This document shows, piece after piece, positions 1-8,970 of a stretch of 64,000 nucleotides of DNA (the first letter of the stretch is position 1; each line of letters opens with the position of its first letter). This stretch comes from an uncultured Pseudomonadales bacterium. GTDB lineage: Bacteria > Pseudomonadota > Gammaproteobacteria > Pseudomonadales > Pseudohongiellaceae. The DNA lies in the NCBI GenBank assembly GCA_943789335.1, contig CALSTS010000006.1, forward strand, positions 382,476 through 446,475, written 5' to 3'. A program made the translations under genes and the position numbers. The notes under the pieces are model-generated. The model worked only from the letters and a program-made list of their open reading frames with translations, was not told where the DNA came from and ran no database searches.

Positions 1-337
1 AATGGGCAAAACCCGAGCGGCGTGGTTCTTCTCTTGCAGAACCAACATGATAAGTGACATCAACACGAACAAGAGGGTCCGAATGATCTTCATGAATGAC
101 GATTGTTAAACCATTTTCCAGTTGAAACTTGCTATAAGGAATAAGCAGTTTATCAGAATTGGCTTCAACACGTTCAAGCAGAGTAACACCGGCGGGGAGG
201 GTGTTAGTTACTGAACTGGCGCTGCCTGTAACAGAATCTTGATTATCTAGATTAGCATTATCACCACAGGCAATTAACAAACAGCAAGTTGCCGCTAGAA
301 ACAGGTGTTTTAATGAAAATTTATGAGTTCGGAACAT
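1..337 (-). CDS. M16-family zinc metallopeptidase, lipoprotein, N-terminal part
   Basis: The reading frame starts at ATG 337 and is still open at the left edge, so only about 112 N-terminal residues are present. It begins with a lipoprotein signal (hydrophobic stretch, then LLIAC with the acylated Cys), a low-complexity Asn/Ser linker, and then the opening strand of an insulinase/pitrilysin domain: LENGLTIVIHEDHSDPLVRV followed by YHVGSAREEPRRSGFAH. In M16 peptidases this is followed at once by the HxxEH zinc motif, which would lie just outside the window. An outer- or inner-membrane-anchored periplasmic peptidase of the PqqL/YhjJ type is inferred. Activity cannot be judged without the rest of the gene. 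Confidence 0.85.
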   Translation of the reverse strand, partial: MFRTHKFSLKHLFLAATCCLLIACGDNANLDNQDSVTGSASSVTNTLPAGVTLLERVEANSDKLLIPYSKFQLENGLTIVIHEDHSDPLVRVDVTYHVGSAREEPRRSGFAH

Positions 338-459
338 CCCGCACCTCTTATCTGGTTATATAAAAGAAGGACGAAAGATTAAAGCATAAGATGTCTTATG
401 CCGCTAGCCATGGGCATGAGAATAAGCTAGCTTTAGCGCTTAGGAAGCAGGAGATGGTT

Positions 460-990
460 ATGTTTAATGAAATGATGCAGAACTTGTCGGCATTCTTGGC
501 CGAAAATTCACTGACAGACCTGCTGAGCCTGTCATATTATTCTTTTCCAGTTGTTGAAGTTATTCATGTTGTGACCTACGGGACTTTTTTTGGTGGCATG
601 ATGATGTTGGACTTTCGTTTATTAGGCATTGGCCGCTTTATCTCCAGTCAGCAAACCATGCGCTATATCCTGAATATAGCTTTGTATGCTTTTGCGTTAG
701 CGGTATTTAGTGGAATAGTTTTCTTCTTTGTAACGCCTTGGGAATATCCAGTAAATCCAATTTTTCAATATAAAATGATGTTGATATTGTTGGCTGGTTT
801 AAATGCGCTTTGGATGCATAAGTATTTGTTGGCAGATATTGATCAATGGGATATGAATGTAAAGCCGCCTATTAAAGTCAGAGTTTCTGCGTTTTTCTCA
901 ATTTGCTTTTGGGTCGGTGTTGTTGCTTGTGGTCGTCTGATTGCTTATAGCTCTAGTTATGGCTTGAATTATCCTGGGCTAAATTTTTAA
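460..990 (+). CDS. DUF6644-like multi-pass inner-membrane protein
   Basis: About 176 residues with four or five predicted transmembrane helices. An amphipathic N-terminus is followed by SFPVVEVIHVVTYGTFFGGM and DFRLLGIG, a pattern typical of the small DUF6644/DUF2214-like membrane proteins (a conserved His in helix 1, then Asp-x-Arg-Leu-Leu after helix 2). The frame is open back to 391, but a Shine-Dalgarno AGGAG at 449-453 sits 6 nt before ATG 460, so that start is preferred; ATG 454 is the alternative. The gene is divergent from the M16 peptidase. The conserved His could bind heme or metal, but that is inference. The family call is moderately certain. Confidence 0.65.
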   Translation: MFNEMMQNLSAFLAENSLTDLLSLSYYSFPVVEVIHVVTYGTFFGGMMMLDFRLLGIGRFISSQQTMRYILNIALYAFALAVFSGIVFFFVTPWEYPVNPIFQYKMMLILLAGLNALWMHKYLLADIDQWDMNVKPPIKVRVSAFFSICFWVGVVACGRLIAYSSSYGLNYPGLNF

Positions 991-1014
991 CACTAAGTAT
1001 TTAAGGCCGAGTAT

Positions 1015-1407
1015 TTAACGATATGACCGATATTGTTTAACTGAAAAAGTTAACAAATTAGCCATTAGGGCAAAGATCAGCACGATGGTGTCAATAAAGA
1101 TTTTAAGACACAACCATAATAAGAATTGAATTTTTCTGTACCAACTTAGGGTTAAAAAACCCTCGCCGCTGTCCAGATAGCTTCCGATCACTCGGTTTTT
1201 TCTGAGCCAACGATCGAGGGAAGGTGAATGTCTGGCTGCAATCATGGCAGCTATGGCAAGGAACAATAGTCCAGGGATGATGGGCAATATCAAGCCGACA
1301 ATACCAACAGCAAGACAAATTACAATAAAAATACCGGCAAACAGTTTCGCCAACAAACTATTCAATTTGTTTTTGTTTCCGGTATTTTCATAAGTTTGGT
1401 AGTTCAT
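1015..1407 (-). CDS. ybaN: YbaN/DUF454 family inner-membrane protein
   Basis: A 130-residue protein. The core has the YbaN pattern: a hydrophobic helix running into VGLILPIIPGLLFL, then AAMIAARHSPSLDRWLRKN, and a second pair of helices near the C-terminus. The function of DUF454 proteins is not established. ATG 1407 is preferred over GTG 1416 because AGGTGG lies 5 nt upstream of it. It is the last of three closely spaced minus-strand genes for small membrane proteins (1963 down to 1015), probably one transcript. It converges with the DUF6644-like gene across 24 bp with no clear terminator. Confidence 0.8.
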   Translation of the reverse strand: MNYQTYENTGNKNKLNSLLAKLFAGIFIVICLAVGIVGLILPIIPGLLFLAIAAMIAARHSPSLDRWLRKNRVIGSYLDSGEGFLTLSWYRKIQFLLWLCLKIFIDTIVLIFALMANLLTFSVKQYRSYR

Positions 1408-1438
1408 GTATTCCACCTATTAATACTGGTAATGCTGA

Positions 1439-1747
1439 CTAGTAGTCATAATTATGATAGCTGCAATATTTTCTATAACTGCGCATATGATGCTTAGGTT
1501 TTATTGGCGCCAGGAAGAAATAAAAGACCCAGGCAAACCAAGATAAGAAAATAATTGCGAGTATCCAGCATACCTTTTCACCACCAGTCGTTTTGTCAGA
1601 ACAAGCAATAATTAAGATGGGAAGGAACCAAATTAAAAATGCTCCGGCAACAAATAAAAGCGCTATTCCTATTGTGAGAATTGGGATAAGCGCTACCAAG
1701 CCAAAACTCAATCCAAAAAGAATTAAAATTGCTAACAAAATATTCAT
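1439..1747 (-). CDS. Small membrane protein, PLDc_N-like
   Basis: A 102-residue protein with two or three membrane helices. The second half (WFLPILIIACSDKTTGGEKV, then a Trp-rich helix ending in YFFLAPIK) resembles the short PLDc_N/superinfection-immunity-like membrane domain: two helices linked by a charged GGEK turn and closing with a Pro-Lys. The C-terminal tail is rich in His and Tyr. It has a good ribosome site (AAAGGAAACC) and is the complete copy of a tandem duplication, its first 50 residues matching the gene at 1766-1963. Function unknown. Confidence 0.6.
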   Translation of the reverse strand: MNILLAILILFGLSFGLVALIPILTIGIALLFVAGAFLIWFLPILIIACSDKTTGGEKVCWILAIIFLSWFAWVFYFFLAPIKPKHHMRSYRKYCSYHNYDY

Positions 1748-1765
1748 AGTGGTTTCCTTTAGCCC

Positions 1766-1963
1766 TTATAAGTTTCTATAAGATGCACTTATTGAATTAT
1801 TTCTACCTCGATCTGAGCTGCCATAATAAACAGTTGGGAAAAGCCATAGTAAAAAGGCTCCAGTAATCGAAAGTATTGCGGTTCCGATTGATAAAAGTGG
1901 CATTAAAACGGCCAATCCTAGTCCCATTATGAAAGTAGTTGAAATTGTTATAAGTAAGTTCAT
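1766..1963 (-). CDS. C-terminally truncated paralogue of the neighbouring small membrane protein
   Basis: Sixty-five residues that align from the first Met with the downstream gene (MNLLITI/MNILLAI, then a Gly/Leu-rich helix, ITGAFLLWLFP against VAGAFLIWFLP, then SSD against CSD). After that point the C-terminal helix present in the paralogue is replaced by 16 unrelated residues and a stop. This looks like a tandem duplicate that lost its second membrane segment. It keeps a ribosome site and lies 18 bp upstream of the paralogue, so it may still be translated. Function unknown. Confidence 0.5.
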   Translation of the reverse strand: MNLLITISTTFIMGLGLAVLMPLLSIGTAILSITGAFLLWLFPTVYYGSSDRGRNNSISASYRNL

Positions 1964-2197
1964 CGTAGTATCCTCTATTCAATTAGTTTAAATTACCATT
2001 TACACTTAAGTAGTAAGCTAATATCGTGCCAACTTTAAAAAGCCATATAAAACAATTAGATAGAATATTTATATGATTGACGTAAATATATTTAACACTT
2101 TATTTGCCAAGAGTTGGTTTTTTTAACCAGTCTTTGAAAAAGCTACTAAGTAGAGTGAGAATTCGGTACATTAGCGTTTTAGATGTGGGTGAAAACT

Positions 2198-2431
2198 ATG
2201 AAAAACTGGCTGGCGACAAGGAAACAAGGCCTTATAGGGAAGTATCGACTGATTATCCGTGAGAAAGCGATCGAGCAAGCTAAAGTGGAAATATCTTTGG
2301 CCGGTAAAAAAATTCAAGATTATGATCAGGAACAATTGGAAATAATCGTCAAAGCTGAAGAGGATAAGATAATCCGTCGTTACAAAAATTCTTCATTTGT
2401 TCTTATTTTATTAGCGCTTGGACTCTACTGA
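2198..2431 (+). CDS. Hypothetical protein, charged with a C-terminal hydrophobic segment
   Basis: A 77-residue protein starting at ATG 2198 (frame open from 2183). The N-terminal two thirds is strongly charged and probably helical (REKAIEQAKVEISLAGKKIQ, KAEEDKIIRRYK). The end is a short hydrophobic run that could be half a membrane helix. Its stop overlaps the next start by one base (TGATG), so the two are translationally coupled. I do not recognise the family. The hydrophobic C-terminus and coupling to a membrane protein suggest the pair works at the inner membrane. Confidence 0.5.
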   Translation: MKNWLATRKQGLIGKYRLIIREKAIEQAKVEISLAGKKIQDYDQEQLEIIVKAEEDKIIRRYKNSSFVLILLALGLY

Positions 2432-2805
2432 TGATTAATAATCTTCTAAAAATTGGCGCATTGGTGGTCACCGGACGATTTTTAAAGCCTCGATTAAAAG
2501 GCTTATTTTTATTGATCATATTTTGGTTTGTGATCCGTTTATTGCATGCTGAGTACATCAGCTATGTGGAATTATCGACTGATACCAGCTTTTTATGGCA
2601 AGCCTCATTATTAAAAATTACCCTTTATGTTCTCGGTTTTGTAGTTTACTTTTTTATTGTCGAAAGGCGTCTATTATTGCAAAGTAAAATTGACCAAGAA
2701 GAAAAGCTAATACAGACACATATAGAAGGTAGTGATGATGGTTTTAATTTCTTGCGTGAAAAGAAGAAACTTGAAAGTAAGTCTGACCAGTTATTGCATA
2801 AATAA
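2431..2805 (+). CDS. Hypothetical inner-membrane protein
   Basis: A 124-residue protein with two clear membrane helices (around residues 22-42 and 58-80) and a cytoplasmic tail rich in Lys, Glu and Gln that may form a short coiled coil. It is coupled to the preceding gene by a one-base overlap. The downstream gene starts 48 bp later. No family was recognised and no catalytic motif is visible. Confidence 0.55.
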   Translation: MINNLLKIGALVVTGRFLKPRLKGLFLLIIFWFVIRLLHAEYISYVELSTDTSFLWQASLLKITLYVLGFVVYFFIVERRLLLQSKIDQEEKLIQTHIEGSDDGFNFLREKKKLESKSDQLLHK

Positions 2806-2853
2806 AGCAAGCCGGTCTTTATAGTTTATTAAGCTTCCTGTACCTTCCGTTTT

Positions 2854-3216
2854 ATGGCTAAACAATTGTTAAAACTGCGTAATGTTCCTGCAGATGAACT
2901 TGCCGAAATTTACGAATTGCTGGAGTCTCATGAAATAGAATTTTACGAGACGAGTGCTGGGAATTGGGGTATTTCCATGCCGGCATTATGGTTAGTAAAT
3001 GAAGCAGATTATCCCGAAGTTAGAGCGATGCTGGATGACTATAGTAAGCAAAGGTACCAACGTGTCCGAGAAGAGTATGAATACTTGAAAGGAGCAGGGA
3101 AAACTCGCACTTTTATGGACATGGCAAAGGAAAACCCTTTTAAGGTTGCTCTGTATTTAGCAATTGTATTTGTATTGGTGTATTTTTCTATTGCACCGTT
3201 CTTATCCATGGTGTGA
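2854..3216 (+). CDS. DUF6164 family protein
   Basis: A 120-residue protein. The N-terminal soluble domain (LLKLRNVPADELAEIYELLE, then EIEFYETSAGNWGISMPALW) has the ferredoxin-like, PII-resembling fold pattern of DUF6164, followed by one C-terminal membrane helix (residues about 96-115). These are small conserved gammaproteobacterial proteins of unknown role, thought from the fold to be sensory or regulatory. The gene lies between the small membrane pair and pirin, all on the same strand, with 40-50 bp gaps. Confidence 0.7.
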   Translation: MAKQLLKLRNVPADELAEIYELLESHEIEFYETSAGNWGISMPALWLVNEADYPEVRAMLDDYSKQRYQRVREEYEYLKGAGKTRTFMDMAKENPFKVALYLAIVFVLVYFSIAPFLSMV

Positions 3217-3257
3217 TTTAACAGTTCCCATATAAACTTAGAGGAAGTAAAGCGACT

Positions 3258-4274
3258 ATGTCAGATGCAATTATTAGCACCCAAGTATTAGGTTTGCACT
3301 GGGAAGTATCAGACCCTTTTCTTTTTTGTGCTTTTCATAATGATAAATTCCCAAAAGGGAATGACAATTTGGGGCCGGATGCCTCTTTAGTAGGCAGACC
3401 GATAGGCCAAGATTTTCAACTTAAAGACGGTTGGCGAATGTATCACGGACAGCGTGTCGCGGGCTTTCCAGTACACCCTCATAGAGGTTTTGAAACCGTT
3501 AGTATTGTGCCGGTTGGCTTGGTGGATCATGCTGACTCAATGGGGGCGGCAGGTCGCTACGGAAATGGTGATGTGCAATGGCTGACGACGGGTAAGGGTG
3601 TGCAGCACAGTGAAATGTTTCCTCTTGTGAACCAAGAAGGCGAAAACCCTTTGTTATTTTTTCAAATTTGGCTGAATTTGCCGGCTGAAAGCAAAATGGC
3701 GAAGCCACACTTTGCTATGTTTTGGGATGAACAAATTCCTGTCTATGAATCTAAGGATGAAACTGGGAATGAAATTAAAATCAAAGTGATTGCTGGGGAA
3801 ATAGATGGTGTGAAAGCCTTAGCTCCGCCACCTGATTCCTGGGCTGCAAGAGCTGAAGCTAAAGTGACTATGTTGTTGATTGATTTGGCTCCTGGCGCAA
3901 GCTGGACCTTATCTGCTGAAGAGGCGGGCCTTAACCGCAGACTTTATTTTTATGATGGAAACAGCATACAAGCAGATGGCCATACTCTTGCTTCTGGTAC
4001 AGGGATTCACTTAAATTCCGGCGTGGATTTTGTTATTAAGAATACTGGAGAAAAACCAGCTCGTTTTCTGTTGTTGCAGGGGAAACCAATTGGAGAGCCC
4101 GTGGCGCAGTATGGTCCATTCGTGATGAATACCCGAAATGAATTAGAGCAAGCCTTTAGTGATTATCAAAAAGATCAATTTGGTGGCTGGCCCTGGGAGA
4201 ATCAAGACCAGGTCCATGGTCGCAGAGGGCGCTTTGCAATTCATGAAGATGGGCGTGAAGAAGAACCGGTTTAA
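3258..4274 (+). CDS. Pirin family cupin protein
   Basis: A 338-residue two-domain cupin. The N-terminal pirin domain carries the metal-binding signature HPHRGFET (residues about 74-81) and the later WLTTGKGVQHSEMF, which supply the His and Glu ligands for Fe(II) in characterised pirins. The second half is the C-terminal pirin domain, ending in GGWPWENQD and a charged tail. Bacterial pirins have quercetinase activity or act as redox-linked regulators; which applies here cannot be read from sequence. A ribosome site, GAGGAAG, precedes ATG 3258. Confidence 0.9.
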   Translation: MSDAIISTQVLGLHWEVSDPFLFCAFHNDKFPKGNDNLGPDASLVGRPIGQDFQLKDGWRMYHGQRVAGFPVHPHRGFETVSIVPVGLVDHADSMGAAGRYGNGDVQWLTTGKGVQHSEMFPLVNQEGENPLLFFQIWLNLPAESKMAKPHFAMFWDEQIPVYESKDETGNEIKIKVIAGEIDGVKALAPPPDSWAARAEAKVTMLLIDLAPGASWTLSAEEAGLNRRLYFYDGNSIQADGHTLASGTGIHLNSGVDFVIKNTGEKPARFLLLQGKPIGEPVAQYGPFVMNTRNELEQAFSDYQKDQFGGWPWENQDQVHGRRGRFAIHEDGREEEPV

Positions 4275-4308
4275 TTGTTACTTAAAGAGATATTAAAAAG
4301 AGATATTT

Positions 4309-5139
4309 ATGGCTGAAGAACTCGAACAAGCACAAGAAATTTATGACCTCATTATGACTTATCTGGTTACTTATGGTTTCCAGGTACTTGGTGCAATTAT
4401 TATTCTGCTCATCGGCATATTTGTTGCCGGCAAAGTTGCCGGTATGTTGAACAAATTCATGGTCGGTAAGAATATTGATGTCACACTGAGCCAATTCACT
4501 TCCAGTACTGTTAAGGCCATCGTTATCGTCATGGTTGCGATAATAGCTTTGGGACAACTGGGAATTAGTGTTACGCCTTTCGTTGCTGCCATAGGTGCCT
4601 TATCATTAGGTGCTGGACTTGCTCTACAAGGCTTGCTTGCAAATTATAGTGCCGGTCTGAGTATTATTGTGGCTCGGCCTTTCGTGGTAGGAGATACCAT
4701 TATGGTGCAAGGTGTCAGCGGTGTAGTGAAAGAAATAAAACTAGGATACACCATATTAACTAATGAAGATGACATTATTATCACTATTCCGAATCGGCAT
4801 ATTGTGGGTGAAATTCTTCATAATTCATATGCCAGTAGTATTCTGGAATTATCTATAGGAATTGCTTATCACTGTAACCCTGAGCATGCCATTGGCATAA
4901 TATCTAAGGTATTTGAAGGAATGGAAGGACTTGACGAAAATAAACCCCCGTTAATAGGTATAGATGAATTTGCCGATAGCAGCATTAATATCAACATTCG
5001 TTGTTGGGTGTTAACCACTGAGCTGTTTGCTACTAAATATCGAATCAATATGGCAATGCATAAAGCGTTGACTGAAAACAATATTGAAATTCCATTTCCA
5101 CAACGTGATGTTCATTTGATTCAGGAAAGTTCTGCCTGA
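4309..5139 (+). CDS. mscS: Small-conductance mechanosensitive channel (MscS family)
   Basis: A 276-residue protein, close to E. coli MscS (286). It has three N-terminal membrane helices. The pore-lining third helix is Gly/Ala-rich (IGALSLGAGLALQGLLANYS) and runs into the beta domain with the family motif RPFVVGDTI and PNRHIVG. It opens under membrane tension and releases solutes during hypo-osmotic shock. It has its own start 34 bp after pirin, with GAGATAT as a weak ribosome site. All expected domains are present. Confidence 0.93.
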   Translation: MAEELEQAQEIYDLIMTYLVTYGFQVLGAIIILLIGIFVAGKVAGMLNKFMVGKNIDVTLSQFTSSTVKAIVIVMVAIIALGQLGISVTPFVAAIGALSLGAGLALQGLLANYSAGLSIIVARPFVVGDTIMVQGVSGVVKEIKLGYTILTNEDDIIITIPNRHIVGEILHNSYASSILELSIGIAYHCNPEHAIGIISKVFEGMEGLDENKPPLIGIDEFADSSININIRCWVLTTELFATKYRINMAMHKALTENNIEIPFPQRDVHLIQESSA

Positions 5140-5146
5140 ATCAACA

Positions 5147-5722
5147 GTGTTTTATTCAATTCTTTTGGCAGGTGGTTTGTCTTCTCGGATGGGGGAAGAC
5201 AAAGCCTACTTAGAATTTGATGGACAAAGCTTGCTGCAAGCTGGGCTGAATTTACTCAAAGACATTGACAGTGAACTTATTCTTTTAAGTGGCAGATCTG
5301 GTTATCCAGAATCTGTGCCAGATATTTTAGAACAATGTGGTCCGCCTGGCGGGCTCTACGCCTGTCTGCAATACCTTTTAAAAATAGACAAGCTGGATGA
5401 CTCACCTTTACTAATTCTACCAGTGGATATGCCTAGGCTTAAGCCTGAGATACTAGAGACTTTGTTGGCTAATATATCAGAACAGCAAGGCTGCCATTTT
5501 GCCGGGGAGATATTTCCTTGTGTGCTGCGTGCAAGTGAAAAACTTAGGGCTTATTTAGAACAAATATTTGATGAGAGTCATGAGCTTGGTGGTAAACGGT
5601 CCATGCGTGCTGTGCTGGATTTTTGCAAAAGTAAGCAAGTGTTAAAAGATTCATTGAAGTCAGAGTTTTTCAAGAACATTAATACGCCAGAAGATTATGA
5701 AAAATTACTTTTGGCTGAATAG
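5147..5722 (+). CDS. mobA: Molybdenum cofactor guanylyltransferase
   Basis: A 191-residue nucleotidyltransferase starting with GTG 5147. The N-terminal GTP-binding signature LLAGGLSSRMGEDKA, the GPPGGLYA loop and the Mg-binding PVDMPRL motif identify MobA, which links GMP to molybdopterin to make the bis-MGD cofactor. It starts 7 bp after mscS and is probably co-transcribed with it. No molybdoenzyme or other moa/moe gene lies in the window, so its partners are elsewhere. Confidence 0.88.
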   Translation: MFYSILLAGGLSSRMGEDKAYLEFDGQSLLQAGLNLLKDIDSELILLSGRSGYPESVPDILEQCGPPGGLYACLQYLLKIDKLDDSPLLILPVDMPRLKPEILETLLANISEQQGCHFAGEIFPCVLRASEKLRAYLEQIFDESHELGGKRSMRAVLDFCKSKQVLKDSLKSEFFKNINTPEDYEKLLLAE

Positions 5723-5820
5723 TAAGGTTCTATTAATTTGCTAAGCGCTAATTTATATTCTTTGTTTCCAACTCAAACAGTAAGTGCAGTTAATTTTGTG
5801 TCAAAGTTTACATAGCTGAT

Positions 5821-8064
5821 CTAAAAATTCATCTTAAGTCCGAAACTGACTGTTCTATCCTTATTGGGTCTTGCCCCATAAGGATGACGTCCCATAATAT
5901 CTTTTTCGGATGTTATGTTTTCTATTCTAGTATAGAGATTCAATATTTCATTGACTTGATAGTTAGCCGTTAAATCAACCGTTAAGGTAGCGTCTGTTTT
6001 TTCAAAAATGTCACAACTCGCTCGTACACAAACTTCATCTACATAGTTAACATTAGCCTGCAGGCCCCAGCGAGCTGATGCTAGCCCTGTAGAAAATTGC
6101 AGTTGGTTTTTTGGGATATAGGGGATTGGATCTCCAGCGCTGACATCGCCAAAAAAATCTGTACCGGCAATATCAGTATCAAATTCACCATTGATATGGG
6201 TATAAGACAGCATCAATGGCACACTTAGACCACGGCTAAGACCTATATTTGAAGACACAATGAACTCAATACCTTGAACGGTTGCAGCGTCTCCATTAAA
6301 AGCATCGCCGATTACACAGTCTGTCCCAGAAGATGATGTGCACACCCCTAGTAGGTTTTCGTAATCACTGTAAAAACTGATCAGTTCAGTATTTATAAAT
6401 GAATTAGAAAATCTTATGCCAAGCTCATAATTTATTGCTTCTTCAGGATTAACGCCGGGTGAATTTGTTGGCGTAGTAAAGCCTTTGTGAGCGCCAGCTA
6501 ATAAAGTGACTCCTGTTTCAAACTGATAAGAAAGACCGGCACCAGGCAACCAAATTTGAGTGTCATTTTTCCTACTATCAACAAATGTACGAGATGGTCC
6601 ATCTTGATAATTAGTTCTTTTAAGCGCTATGTCTTCAAAACGTATGCCGGGTGTAAAAGCCCAGTTACCAAACTCGATTTGGTCATATAAGTAAATAGCT
6701 GTAGCGGCTGCTTCCTGGACTCTATTCCCGGCAGCACCCAAGGCACCAACATCTGACCTTACTAATATTCCTGCTACTTGTTGATAGCTTGAGTCATATT
6801 GCATACGGTCTTCTTCATCTTCATGTATGCGAATGCTACCTTCTAAAGAATGAGATAAGGCGCCTGTTTCAATATTCCAGTTAAAACTTAATTGAATGCC
6901 TCGAGAAAAGTATTCACGGTTATTAGAGCGCATATCAATGCTACCAACCGCTGTATCTAAATCCCCGCTAAGAATGCTGTGCAAGTCGTTACTCGAGAAA
7001 CCAGCTCTGGAGCTGCCGGTATTAATATCATTAATAATGTTTGCCCAGCTGGTTCTGGAAAGGGAATCAGCATCCGCGCTGCCATCAAGGTCAATACCTT
7101 CGGTTTTAAACCAGTTTCTTGCATGTTCATTATTGTAGGCAACAGCAGAAAAACTAAGCTCATCGCTATGCTCGTAGTTGTAGCGTAGAACAATTTGCTT
7201 ATGCTCAGTGGTGATATTGTCTAAGGCTGATATGCCATAACGTTGATAAGAATTTTGTTGAAAATCGTTATCAGTAAGACCTAAATAACTTTGATTAGAA
7301 TCTTGCCCAACATGCTGAAGTTTAAGCTCAATACTGCTTTTTGACTCAAGCGGCGCATAGCCTAATTTGACGGTGTAATCATTGACTTCGAAACCGGTGT
7401 CATTTGAGCTACGGTTTATATCTTGAAAACCGTCAGACCTCCAATTGTGAGTTTCCACTATGAAGCCAAATCCAGATTCCGTATATCCACCGTAATTCGC
7501 ATGCAATCTATAAGTAGCATTTTCGCCACTTTCAACTTGTAAATTACCAGCATATTGATTGGGAATAGGTGTTGATAGCATATTTAATGCACCTCCAATG
7601 GTATAAGGGCCTTGTGTAATAGCAGAAGGACCTTTAACGACTTCTATCGCGTTTAGTCGTCCAGAGGTTGGAAAATAATACGCTGATGGTGCAGCATAAG
7701 GGGCAGGGGCAATTAAAACATTGTCTTCCAGTAAAGTGATTCTTGAGCTACGTTCTGTCGCAACGCCTCTTATGCTTATATTGGGTCTTAAACCATATCC
7801 GTCTTCAACTTGAATTGAGACGCCCGGAATTTCTCGAATGATTCTTTGTATATCGGTATAAGAAAAGGTATCTAGCTGCTCAGGAGTTATTAAATAGGCG
7901 GAACCCGTAATTCCAGTAATATTGTCCTGATCACCAATAATAGTAATTTCGTCAAAAAAACTATTGTTTTGCCTTAAGCTCGATTCGTCCTGAGCAAGGG
8001 CAGTATTAGCCTGAGTTGTTACGAGCAGCAAAGAAATCAAAGTGGAGAGGGTGGTTCTTTTCAT
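5821..8064 (-). CDS. TonB-dependent outer-membrane receptor
   Basis: A 747-residue receptor. It has an N-terminal signal peptide ending near ANTALA-QDES. The plug domain carries a TonB-box-like EITIIGD and the plug motifs REIPGVSIQ, NISIRGVATERSS and EVVKGPSAITQGPYTIGGAL. A 22-strand barrel follows, ending in the expected aromatic terminus (VSFGLKMNF). The plug resembles FecA-type receptors for iron chelates. A Fur site just upstream of the start supports an iron-related substrate, although the ligand is not readable. It is transcribed alone and converges with mobA. Confidence 0.92.
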   Translation of the reverse strand: MKRTTLSTLISLLLVTTQANTALAQDESSLRQNNSFFDEITIIGDQDNITGITGSAYLITPEQLDTFSYTDIQRIIREIPGVSIQVEDGYGLRPNISIRGVATERSSRITLLEDNVLIAPAPYAAPSAYYFPTSGRLNAIEVVKGPSAITQGPYTIGGALNMLSTPIPNQYAGNLQVESGENATYRLHANYGGYTESGFGFIVETHNWRSDGFQDINRSSNDTGFEVNDYTVKLGYAPLESKSSIELKLQHVGQDSNQSYLGLTDNDFQQNSYQRYGISALDNITTEHKQIVLRYNYEHSDELSFSAVAYNNEHARNWFKTEGIDLDGSADADSLSRTSWANIINDINTGSSRAGFSSNDLHSILSGDLDTAVGSIDMRSNNREYFSRGIQLSFNWNIETGALSHSLEGSIRIHEDEEDRMQYDSSYQQVAGILVRSDVGALGAAGNRVQEAAATAIYLYDQIEFGNWAFTPGIRFEDIALKRTNYQDGPSRTFVDSRKNDTQIWLPGAGLSYQFETGVTLLAGAHKGFTTPTNSPGVNPEEAINYELGIRFSNSFINTELISFYSDYENLLGVCTSSSGTDCVIGDAFNGDAATVQGIEFIVSSNIGLSRGLSVPLMLSYTHINGEFDTDIAGTDFFGDVSAGDPIPYIPKNQLQFSTGLASARWGLQANVNYVDEVCVRASCDIFEKTDATLTVDLTANYQVNEILNLYTRIENITSEKDIMGRHPYGARPNKDRTVSFGLKMNF

Positions 8065-8093
8065 TGCTATGAGCCTGCTGATAATCTAAATAC

Positions 8094-8113
8094 AAATGAT
8101 AATTATTATCAAT
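8094..8113 (-). promoter_or_regulatory. Fur box upstream of the TonB-dependent receptor
   Basis: The core GATAATTATTATC at 8098-8110 is a perfect 6-1-6 inverted repeat and matches the central half of the classical Fur consensus (GATAAT-n-ATTATC), with further AT matches on both sides. It lies about 30 bp upstream of the receptor start codon, a position suited to blocking RNA polymerase when iron is plentiful. Confidence 0.8.
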
Positions 8114-8247
8114 AAGCTTAGCAAGTGTTTATTTGATGTCTTGTTTAAATAGATTTTTTGCTGAAGGAGTAATCAATGGAACCTGGATTAGGTCTGTTTT
8201 GTAAAATAAAGGTTTATAGAAAAGCGGTAAGTTAGTTTTATAAGTTG

Positions 8248-8928
8248 TTACATGAGTAAACCGCTTTGTTTTATACCGTCAATAATAAATTGAACCGCCA
8301 GGGCGGATAATAAAACCCCCATTACTCTTGCGATAACATGCAGGCCCGTTACTCCAAGTAAATTTTGAAGTTTGACTGCAAGCAATAGGCAGATAAACGT
8401 CACTAACAATATTGTGAGCAGTGAAGCAATGATTATTGCCTGGCCTGTGACATCACCTTGTTGATTAGCAATAAGTAATATGACTGCACCCATAGCACCA
8501 GGCCCGGCGATAAGGGGGGTAGCTAATGGGAAAACTGAAATGTCTGATTTAGAAAAAGCCTCTTCTTCTTCTTCACTGGTAGTTGATGTACCGCCTGAAG
8601 AACGCGCGAATACCATATCAATTCCGATTAGCAATAATAAAATGCCTCCAGCAATTCTTAATGCGGCAAGGGAGATGCCTAAACTAGTTAATAAAAGTTC
8701 ACCAATAAGAGCAAAAGTAACTAGGATAGTTGTAGCAATTAAGGTCCCTCGAATAGCGACTGTGAGTTTTTGCTTAGCCGTATAGGTGACGGTTAAAACT
8801 GCAAACATGGCAGCAACGTCTAAGGAGCCAATAGTGGCAAAAAAAGTTGTAAGCGCAAGAATTGCAGTTTCTAGCATTGGTATTGGTAAAAAGTTATTTG
8901 AGCTGAAAAGAAAATGAACCAAAACCAT
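8248..8928 (-). CDS. MarC family integral membrane protein
   Basis: A 226-residue protein with six membrane helices. MarC-family features are the N-terminal FFATIGSLDVAAMF helix, the central acidic loop TTSEEEEEAFSK, and the following PLATPLIAGPGAMGAVILL. The family is annotated as NAAT-type transporters, but substrates are not well established. The first 17 residues up to the Met at 8877 are atypical, so that Met is a plausible alternative start; neither start has a strong ribosome site. Confidence 0.88.
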   Translation of the reverse strand: MVLVHFLFSSNNFLPIPMLETAILALTTFFATIGSLDVAAMFAVLTVTYTAKQKLTVAIRGTLIATTILVTFALIGELLLTSLGISLAALRIAGGILLLLIGIDMVFARSSGGTSTTSEEEEEAFSKSDISVFPLATPLIAGPGAMGAVILLIANQQGDVTGQAIIIASLLTILLVTFICLLLAVKLQNLLGVTGLHVIARVMGVLLSALAVQFIIDGIKQSGLLM

Positions 8929-8970
8929 GCTAACACATGGTTTGGTTCAGGTTTAGATTACAAAATAGCT

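Noticed and set aside
1593..1781. Plus-strand reading frame opposite the small membrane protein
   Set aside because: It is a mirror of the minus-strand gene, with no ribosome site and no recognisable domain.
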